Source of the DNA: Microbacteriaceae bacterium
GTDB lineage: Bacteria > Actinomycetota > Actinomycetes > Actinomycetales > Microbacteriaceae
Reading direction: 5' to 3'
Length of the DNA: 11,673 bases
Assembly: GCA_026785785.1 (NCBI GenBank)
Contig: JAJAZI010000040.1
Coordinates: 1 to 11,673, forward strand
The translations under genes were made by a program, and so were the position numbers. Below are positions 1 to 4,680 of the stretch, one piece after another; position 1 is the stretch's first letter; each line of letters begins with the position of its first letter. Below the pieces are notes generated by a model. It was not told the DNA's origin. It worked only from the letters and a program-made list of their open reading frames with translations, and did not search any database.

Positions 1-441
1 CCTGTCCATGTTCGGCAGCAGGCTCGTCCAGTCGCACAACCACGCCCCGGCCTCCTTGCCGGTGGAGAAGTTGGCGCCGTTGACCCAGATCAGGTCGACC
101 GTGCCGTCGTCGGTGCGGCCGGCCTGCAGTTCGGAGAGCACCCGGTTGAGGGCATCGGCGGTGTCGGTCACCGGAACGCGCTCGAGCGTGACGCCCTCCT
201 CGGCGACGGCGGGGACAAGTACGTCGTCGACGTAGGCGTTGCCCTGTTCGTCGCCGCCGTACATCCACAGCTGCACGGTCTGGCCTTGGGCGGCACTCAT
301 GACCTCGTCCCAGCTGGCGAAATCGTTCGTCGCGGCCTCGGAGTTCGGCGCGGAGCATCCGGTGAGGGCAAGGAGGCCCGCAGCGATGATCGCCGCGCTG
401 CTCTTCAGCCGAATCCGACGGCGAAAGGAAGAGTGGGTCAC
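1..441 (-). CDS. YnjB-type ABC transporter solute-binding lipoprotein (3' part beyond window)
   Basis: This is the N-terminal 147 residues of an extracytoplasmic solute-binding lipoprotein; the rest lies off the left edge. The start is GTG at 441-439, with AAGGAG 8 bases upstream. Residues 1-29 form a lipoprotein signal: basic n-region (RRRIRLK), hydrophobic core, lipobox LTGC with Cys29 as the acylated residue. The mature part has QTVQLWMYGGDEQGNAYV (about 54-71) and DLIWVNGANF (116-125). From memory these match E. coli YnjB (COG4134), which has a near-identical VDLLWVNGENF segment. Such proteins capture a solute outside the membrane for an ABC permease and ATPase, whose genes are expected further left. 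The ligand is not known. Lipoprotein call is firm; YnjB assignment is recognition of motifs rather than a search. It is divergent from the VTT gene at 567. Confidence 0.85.
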   Translation of the reverse strand, partial: MTHSSFRRRIRLKSSAAIIAAGLLALTGCSAPNSEAATNDFASWDEVMSAAQGQTVQLWMYGGDEQGNAYVDDVLVPAVAEEGVTLERVPVTDTADALNRVLSELQAGRTDDGTVDLIWVNGANFSTGKEAGAWLCDWTSLLPNMDR

Positions 442-449
442 GAGTTCGG

Positions 450-455
450 CTCCTT
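450..455 (-). promoter_or_regulatory. Ribosome binding site of the YnjB-like gene
   Basis: AAGGAG on the minus strand lies 8 bases before the GTG at 441. It supports that non-ATG start, which also gives a complete lipoprotein signal peptide. Confidence 0.8.
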
Positions 456-518
456 GAAGGTGATGCTCGGTCGTTGCGGGTGCTCATGCGTGGCGCTAGA
501 CCGAACAGATCACTCGGA

Positions 519-524
519 TACAGT
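519..524 (+). promoter_or_regulatory. Possible -10 element of the VTT/phosphatidyltransferase operon
   Basis: TACAGT lies 42 bases before the GTG start at 567, inside the 125-bp divergent spacer. No convincing -35 box is seen. The assignment rests on the TAnnnT pattern and position only. Confidence 0.3.
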
Positions 525-552
525 AAGCCACCCACCAGGTTTTCTGAGGTTC

Positions 553-560
553 GGCGGAGG
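553..560 (+). promoter_or_regulatory. Ribosome binding site of the VTT-domain gene
   Basis: GGCGGAGG sits 6 bases before GTG at 567. It decides the start: the upstream in-frame ATG at 474 has no such site and would add 31 residues with no membrane character. Confidence 0.75.
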
Positions 561-566
561 TTCGAC

Positions 567-1346
567 GTGAACGACCGTGTCGCCACGACCGCTCGCCGCA
601 GGGCTCTCGTGAAGCTCGCCGCCTTTGTGGTGTTCGTCACCGTGGCCGTTGTGGTTGGGGTCGTCGTGCCGCTGCCCGGCCTGGACGAGATCCGGTCGAC
701 CGCGGATGCCGCCGGCTGGCCCGGCGCGATCGCCTTCGCCGTGGCCTACGGCCTGGTGACCCTGACCCCCGTGCCGAAGAATGTGCTCAGCATCGCGGCC
801 GGGGTCGTCTGGGGCTTCGCGCTCGGTGCGCTCCTGGTCTACCTCGGCGCGCTCCTCGGCGCGGCGCTCGCGTTCGGCATCGGTCGGGGCCTCGGCCGCG
901 AGGCAGTCGAGCGGTTCACCGGGGCGAGGGTCGAGCGCATCGACGCGGTCCTCCGCCGCCACGGCCTCGCCGGCATCATCGGCGCGCGCCTCATTCCCGT
1001 GCTGCCGTTCACCGTGATCAACTACACCGCGGGCCTCACCGCCGTGCGCCGGCGCGACTATTCGATCGGCACGATGCTCGGCATCATCCCCGGCACGCTC
1101 GCCTTCGTCGCGGTCGGCGGTTTCGGCTTCGAGCCCGGCCCCGGGCTCTACCTCGCTCTCGGCACCCTGGGCGCGCTGAGCATCGCAGGCGTGATCGTCG
1201 GGATCCGGATGCGGCGGCGCGGCGCGGCGGCGCGCACGGCGGCGTCTGGCTCTGACCGGGCGTCCGGTACCTCGGTCTCCGTCCCCCCGACGTCCACCGC
1301 CGCCGTTCCGATTCCCGCCCCACAGCCGAGGGGGCCGGATGCTTGA
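567..1346 (+). CDS. TVP38/TMEM64 (VTT domain) family membrane protein
   Basis: A 259-residue polytopic membrane protein of the TVP38/TMEM64, DedA-related family. A first membrane segment spans about residues 14-36, after a basic N-terminus (ARRRALVK). The VTT domain runs from about 60 to 210. It includes LTPVPKNVLSIAAGVVWG (65-82), the core RLIPVLPFTVINYTAGL starting at Arg141, and a MLGIIPGTLAFVAVGG segment; these match the family's conserved re-entrant region. Relatives of this superfamily act in lipid scrambling or flipping, but the bacterial TVP38 branch has no settled substrate. The last 46 residues, from about 214, are rich in Arg, then Ser, Thr and Pro, and look disordered and cytoplasmic. 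The gene ends inside the next one with an 8-bp overlap, so the two are probably translationally coupled. GTG 567 is chosen over ATG 474 because of GGCGGAGG at 553-560. Confidence 0.9.
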   Translation: MNDRVATTARRRALVKLAAFVVFVTVAVVVGVVVPLPGLDEIRSTADAAGWPGAIAFAVAYGLVTLTPVPKNVLSIAAGVVWGFALGALLVYLGALLGAALAFGIGRGLGREAVERFTGARVERIDAVLRRHGLAGIIGARLIPVLPFTVINYTAGLTAVRRRDYSIGTMLGIIPGTLAFVAVGGFGFEPGPGLYLALGTLGALSIAGVIVGIRMRRRGAAARTAASGSDRASGTSVSVPPTSTAAVPIPAPQPRGPDA

Positions 1347-2001
1347 CTCCCGCATCCGCCGCCTGATCGATCCGCCGCTCACCTCGGTCGCCGCCGCGAT
1401 CGACCGGCCCTGGATCAGCCCCGACCGCCTCACCGTCGCCGGCCTCGTGCTCGGACTTGCGAGTGCGGGCGCCGCTGCCCTCACCCTGTGGTGGCCCGCC
1501 CTCGTGCTCTGGCTCGTCTCCCGCATCCTCGACGGACTCGACGGGTCGCTCGCCCGGCTGCGGCGCTCGAGCGAGGTCGCCGGAGCCGGCGGCTCGAGCG
1601 GTGCGGGCAGAGCCGGCGGCTCGAGCGAGGCGGGCGGATTCCTCGATATCGTGAGCGACTTCGTCGTCTACGGGGCCACCGTCTTCGGGGTCGCCGTCGG
1701 CGCGAGCGTCGCATTCGACGCCCCTTGGTGGCCGTTCGCTCTCGTGCTTCTCACCTACTACGTCAACGGCACCGCGTTCCTCGCGTTCTCGTCGATCGCC
1801 GAGCGCACTGGGCGGCGCATCGATGACGGGCGCTCGCTCTCGTTCCTCGGCCGCATCGCCGAGGGAACCGAGACCATCATCGTGCACAGCGTGTGGCTCA
1901 TTGTGCCGTTTCTCGCGTGGCAGATCGCCGTCGTCTGGGCCGTGTTCGTGGCGGCGAGCGCCGTGCAGCGCATCATCGTCGGCTACCGCAGCCTGCGCTG
2001 A
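1339..2001 (+). CDS. CDP-alcohol phosphatidyltransferase with an expanded catalytic motif
   Basis: A 220-residue membrane enzyme of the CDP-alcohol phosphatidyltransferase family, which moves a phosphatidyl group from CDP-diacylglycerol (or a similar CDP-alcohol) to an acceptor alcohol. The first half of the signature is D65-G-L-D68-G-S-L-A72-R73 and the second half is G99-x3-D103-x3-D107 (GGFLDIVSD), so all catalytic aspartates are present. The family spacing between AR and the Gly is 8-9 residues; here it is 25. The excess is Gly/Ser-rich and encoded by two 27-bp tandem repeats. Hydrophobic segments flank the motif (about 31-63 and 108-145, then two near the C-terminus). ATG 1339 has GAGGGGG 4 bases upstream and overlaps the VTT gene by 8 bp. 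Acceptor alcohol unknown; E. coli YnjF is a neighbourhood analogue. The insert could weaken activity or be a tolerated loop. Confidence 0.88.
   Translation: MLDSRIRRLIDPPLTSVAAAIDRPWISPDRLTVAGLVLGLASAGAAALTLWWPALVLWLVSRILDGLDGSLARLRRSSEVAGAGGSSGAGRAGGSSEAGGFLDIVSDFVVYGATVFGVAVGASVAFDAPWWPFALVLLTYYVNGTAFLAFSSIAERTGRRIDDGRSLSFLGRIAEGTETIIVHSVWLIVPFLAWQIAVVWAVFVAASAVQRIIVGYRSLR
1583..1636 (+). repeat. Two 27-bp in-frame tandem repeats inside the phosphatidyltransferase gene
   Basis: Copies at 1583-1609 and 1610-1636 match at 24 of 27 bases, the first 18 being identical. They encode AGGSSGAGR and AGGSSEAGG (residues 83-91 and 92-100). A shorter related piece (GCTCGAGCGAGG) precedes them at about 1565-1576. 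The repeat falls between the two halves of the catalytic motif. Confidence 0.9.
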
Positions 2002-2010
2002 GCCGCGCAG

Positions 2011-2080
2011 GTGCGCCGAGTACGCAGTAGTGGTCGCTCCCCGGCGCGTCGGAACAGCCACTACTCCGTATTCGGCGCAC
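2011..2080. terminator. Long imperfect hairpin after the phosphatidyltransferase gene
   Basis: Arms 2011-2040 and 2051-2080 match as reverse complements at 25 of 30 positions around a 10-base loop. The hairpin begins 9 bases after the TGA at 1999-2001, so it may stop transcription of the VTT operon. There is no T-run after it, and its length is more like a palindromic intergenic repeat than a simple terminator. Confidence 0.55.
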
Positions 2081-2084
2081 TCCT

Positions 2085-2193
2085 GCCGCCTGAGCAGCGC
2101 GCCCGGGCGCGTATGTATGCCGGTTGAGCAGCAAGCCCAGGCACGCATGCATGCCCGCGCGTGTGTGCCGGCTGAGCCGCGCACCCGGGCGGG
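2085..2193. repeat. Three diverged copies of a 27-bp intergenic unit
   Basis: Copies start at 2085, 2119 and 2167 and share the pattern GCCG-N2-TGAGCMGC, then N2-CCCRGGC-N2-G. Spacers of 7 and 21 bases rich in alternating purine and pyrimidine (GTATGTAT, GCATGCATGC, GCGTGTGT) separate them. Confidence 0.7.
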
Positions 2194-2220
2194 GTGTCCA
2201 AACCTTCCCGGTTTCGACAC
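2194..2220. repeat. Hairpin at the head of the dispersed intergenic element
   Basis: GTGTC-c-AAACC (2194-2204) and GGTTT-c-GACAC (2210-2220) form an 11-position stem with one C/C mismatch and a 5-base loop. Its right arm continues into the dispersed repeat that starts at 2211. Confidence 0.65.
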
Positions 2221-2249
2221 TGTCGCCGAGCGACCTGTCCAACCGGCGG
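2211..2249 (+). repeat. Dispersed intergenic repeat, copy 1
   Basis: This 39-bp stretch matches 7444-7482 at 31 of 39 positions without gaps. Both start GTTT and contain GACAC, GTCGC, ACCTG and CAACC in register and end GCGG. Within this copy GTCGC-cga-GCGAC (2222-2234) forms a small hairpin. Confidence 0.7.
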
Positions 2250-2384
2250 GACTCGACTCACCCAGCGAAGCTCGGCCGCCACTGTCGCTAACGACGGAAC
2301 CGGCAACCGCTCACAGGGTTCGGTGCCCGCCGGTGTGCGTCACGCGACTCGCAACGCGACTCGAATCCGACTTTGACGACACGC

Positions 2385-2478
2385 GCCACGCACCAAACGC
2401 CACGCGGCGCCACGCACCAAACGCCACGCGACGCCACGCACCAAACGCCCGGCACCAAACGCCCGGCACCAGGCACCG
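2385..2478. repeat. Minisatellite of 24-bp units passing into 14-bp units
   Basis: Two 24-bp units (2385-2408, 2409-2432) differ at one base. A third unit changes phase at about 2440 into 14-bp units CACCAAACGCCCGG (2439-2452, 2453-2466), with a degraded remnant to about 2478. It ends 13 bp from the end of the oxidoreductase gene. It is not a CRISPR array, because the units abut without spacers. Confidence 0.9.
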
Positions 2479-2491
2479 GAGAACACCAGGC

Positions 2492-3928
2492 TCAGCGCAG
2501 GTGCCACCGGCGCAGCCGCCACAGCGCCCTCGTCACCACCTTGGTCGCGCCCTGGTTGAGCCTGGCCCGCACATCGGCGACGGCGGCGTTCCAGACGGCG
2601 TCGCTGAAGGTCGGGTACGCGTGCGTCGTCGACGCGATGTCGCTCGTCGTGAGGCCGCGGGAAATCGCGAGGCTCACCTCGCCGAGGCTCTCCCCCGCCC
2701 GCGGGCCGACGATCGTCGCGCCGCGCACGCGCCCTCTCTTGTCTACGAGAAGCTGCGTGTAGCCGCCTGTCGCTCCCTCGGCGATCGCCCGGTCGAGGTG
2801 CTCGTGATCGATCGTGCGTGCGATGAGGCCCTTCGCGGCAGCATCCGCCTGCACTACGCCGACCGAGCCGACCTCCGGATGCGTGAACGTCACCCGCGGC
2901 ACCGCGACGGAATCCACCGTGCGCGACAGCCCGAGCACCGCATTCGATGCGGCGATGCTGCCGTTGACGCCAGCCGTGTGGGTGAACTTGGGCAGGGCCG
3001 TCACGTCGCCGGCCGCCCAGATGCGCGGGTTCGCGGTGCGCAGCCGCGCGTTGACGACCACGTTGCCGACCTCGTCGAGTTCCACGCCGGCCCGGTTCGC
3101 GTCGAGCGAGCCAGTGTTGGGCGCCCGGCCGATCGCGGCGAGGATCGCGTCGAACGGCACGACGCTGCCATCGTCGAGGGTCACCGCGCCGCCGAGGCCG
3201 CGGCCGTCGCCGGAGATCGAGGTGCCCTGGCGTCCGGTGAGCACGATGACCCCGTCGGCCTCGAGCGCCGCCCGCACGATCGCGCTCGCGCGCGGCTCCT
3301 CCTTGGCCAGCAGCCGGTCCCCGCGATGCACGAGCGTCACGTCAGACCCGAACCGCGCCATCGCCTGCGCGATCTCGCATCCGATAGCCCCGCCGCCGAG
3401 CACGACGAGGCGTTCGGGCAGCTCGGTGAGATCCCAGACCGTTGCACTCGTCAGTACCTCGACGCTGCCGATGCCGTCGATCTTCGGCACGGCGGGCGAG
3501 CCTCCCGTGGCGATGATGACCTGCCCGAATCTGATCTCCCGCCCGTCGACATTCAGCGACCGCGAGCCGGTGAAGCGAGCGTGTCCGCTCAGCACCTCGA
3601 CCCCGGCGAGCGCGAGCACCTCGGGCGAATCCACGGGGGCGATCGTGTGCATCGCGCCGTGCACGTGCCGCATGGCCGCGGCGAAGTCGAGCCGAACGGC
3701 ATCCGTCTCCACCCCGAGGTGCGGGGAGCTGCGCGCGATCGTGAGGGCGGATGCCGCGGCGATGAGCGACTTCGACGGCACGCAGCCGGTCCAGAGGCAC
3801 TCGCCGCCGAGGCGGTCCGCCTCGATCAGCAGCGTGTCCGCGCCAAAGCTCGCGGCCGTGCGACTCGCGACGAGGCCCGCCGAGCCCCCGCCGATGACGA
3901 CCAGTTGCCATTCAGCACGTTCTCCCAT
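2492..3928 (-). CDS. FAD-dependent pyridine nucleotide-disulfide oxidoreductase (mercuric reductase/Lpd-like)
   Basis: A 478-residue class I flavin disulfide reductase using FAD, NAD(P)H and a redox-active disulfide. In order: N-terminal FAD Rossmann motif VVIGGGSAG (10-18), GGECLWTGCVPSK (41-53) with redox pair Cys44/Cys49, a second nucleotide motif VVLGGGAIGCE (175-185), the FAD ribityl-binding IWAAGD (303-308), and the C-terminal dimer domain with THAYPTFSD (435-443). In lipoamide dehydrogenase the residue before Pro-Thr is the catalytic His and the last is Glu; here they are Tyr438 and Asp443. A plain lipoamide dehydrogenase role is therefore doubtful, and the MerA-type N-terminal metal domain and C-terminal Cys pair are absent. 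The basic end RALWRLRRWHLR is unusual. ATG 3928 has no strong ribosome site but has TACGCT 7 bases upstream, suggesting a leaderless message. Substrate unknown; such reductases are often found beside or fused to VTT proteins. Confidence 0.92.
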   Translation of the reverse strand: MGERAEWQLVVIGGGSAGLVASRTAASFGADTLLIEADRLGGECLWTGCVPSKSLIAAASALTIARSSPHLGVETDAVRLDFAAAMRHVHGAMHTIAPVDSPEVLALAGVEVLSGHARFTGSRSLNVDGREIRFGQVIIATGGSPAVPKIDGIGSVEVLTSATVWDLTELPERLVVLGGGAIGCEIAQAMARFGSDVTLVHRGDRLLAKEEPRASAIVRAALEADGVIVLTGRQGTSISGDGRGLGGAVTLDDGSVVPFDAILAAIGRAPNTGSLDANRAGVELDEVGNVVVNARLRTANPRIWAAGDVTALPKFTHTAGVNGSIAASNAVLGLSRTVDSVAVPRVTFTHPEVGSVGVVQADAAAKGLIARTIDHEHLDRAIAEGATGGYTQLLVDKRGRVRGATIVGPRAGESLGEVSLAISRGLTTSDIASTTHAYPTFSDAVWNAAVADVRARLNQGATKVVTRALWRLRRWHLR

Positions 3929-3935
3929 ACTGGGC

Positions 3936-3941
3936 AGCGTA
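3936..3941 (-). promoter_or_regulatory. -10 element for a leaderless oxidoreductase transcript
   Basis: TACGCT on the minus strand is followed by 7 bases and then the ATG at 3928, so the expected transcription start coincides with the start codon. No Shine-Dalgarno stands at a useful distance and no clear -35 box is seen. Confidence 0.5.
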
Positions 3942-3985
3942 ACCGCCTGATCTGCGCGGACTTCGAAGCTGGCGCGGGGAAACGA

Positions 3986-4627
3986 ATGGTGAAGCGATAC
4001 ACGGCCGGGGCGCGGCTCTACGACGTGCTCTCCGGCGAGCACCTCGTCTATCGCGCCGGTCGGGTCGCGGGCATCGACGCGCTGCGGCTCCAACGCGGCG
4101 ACATCGTGCTCGACCTCGGCTGCGGCACCGGGCTCAACCTGCCACTGCTTCTCGAGCGGGTGGGCACGGAGGGGCACGTGATCGGCCTCGACCGGAGCTC
4201 GTCGATGCTGGCCGTCGCCAGCGACCGGGTGCGGAGCCACGGCTGGTCCAACGTGTCGCTGCTCGAAGCGGACGCGCTGTTGCTCAACCCGGCGCAGATC
4301 ACCTCGATCGCGCTGCGCGAGGGTGGCCGGTCGCGGTTCGATGCGGCGTTCTCGAGCTACGCGATGAGCGTGTTCGACGACTGGATGCCGGCCTGGGCGC
4401 TCATCCGTGCCGTGGTGCGGCCCGGTGGACGGGCGGGGATCGTCGATATGGCGCTCCCGACCGGCGCCGCGGCGGTCTTCGCCCCGCTCGCCCGGCTCGC
4501 CTGCGCGGCCGGGGGTGCTGACATCACCGCGCGGCCGTGGCAGGCGCTCGAGCGGGAGGCGGCGGATGCCGAGCACACCGTGCTCCGGGGCGGGCACATC
4601 CACGCCGTCACGGGGACTCTCCCCTGA
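3986..4627 (+). CDS. Class I SAM-dependent methyltransferase
   Basis: A 213-residue Rossmann-fold methyltransferase. The SAM-binding motif I is VLDLGCGTG (41-49), the acidic residue for the SAM ribose is Asp69 in VIGLDRSSSML, and LLEADAL (92-98) with Asp96 is the adenine-contact motif. The segment FDAAFSSYAMSVFDDW followed by VVRPGGRAGIVDM is motif IV and the following strand. This is the UbiE/PmtA-like small-molecule or lipid group rather than an RNA or DNA methylase; the acceptor is not determinable. The start at ATG 3986 has GGGGA 5 bases upstream, and the gene is divergent from the oxidoreductase with a 57-bp shared promoter region. Paired with two phospholipid-type transferases nearby, a lipid acceptor is a reasonable guess, no more. 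The frame stays open far upstream, but that part is antisense to the oxidoreductase and not coding. Confidence 0.88.
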   Translation: MVKRYTAGARLYDVLSGEHLVYRAGRVAGIDALRLQRGDIVLDLGCGTGLNLPLLLERVGTEGHVIGLDRSSSMLAVASDRVRSHGWSNVSLLEADALLLNPAQITSIALREGGRSRFDAAFSSYAMSVFDDWMPAWALIRAVVRPGGRAGIVDMALPTGAAAVFAPLARLACAAGGADITARPWQALEREAADAEHTVLRGGHIHAVTGTLP

Positions 4628-4667
4628 TTCACGAGCGGCGCATCCCCCTGCGTTCGCCCGGGCGCAC

Positions 4668-4673
4668 TACCCT
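4668..4673 (+). promoter_or_regulatory. -10 element for a leaderless MFS transcript
   Basis: TACCCT is followed by 7 bases and then the ATG at 4681. No Shine-Dalgarno precedes this ATG, so initiation at a leaderless end is likely. The offset equals that of the oxidoreductase gene. Confidence 0.5.
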
Positions 4674-4680
4674 CTGAATC

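Larger units (their letters stand above)
2002..2491. other. 490-bp repeat-rich non-coding region
   Basis: This gap lies between the ends of two convergent genes. It holds, in order, a 30-bp-arm hairpin (2011-2080), three diverged 27-bp copies (2085-2193), a hairpin plus dispersed element (2194-2249), a stretch with paired ACGCGACTCG words (about 2342-2365), and a 24/14-bp tandem array (2385-2478). Open frames cross it, but they are low-complexity and lack ribosome sites or recognisable domains. I see no gene here. Confidence 0.75.

Noticed and set aside
474..566. ATG 474 as start of the VTT protein
   Set aside because: No ribosome site and an added 31-residue segment without family similarity; GTG 567 has GGCGGAGG 6 bases upstream.
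2385..2478. CRISPR array
   Set aside because: Units abut without unique spacers and change length; no cas genes nearby.
2002..2491. Small hidden gene in the long spacer
   Set aside because: All frames are repeat-derived, with no ribosome site at a plausible start and no recognisable domain.
1823..3985. Very long plus-strand open frame leading into the methyltransferase
   Set aside because: It runs antisense to the reductase and through the repeat region, has arginine-rich low-complexity sequence and no domain. Only the part from ATG 3986 is a gene.
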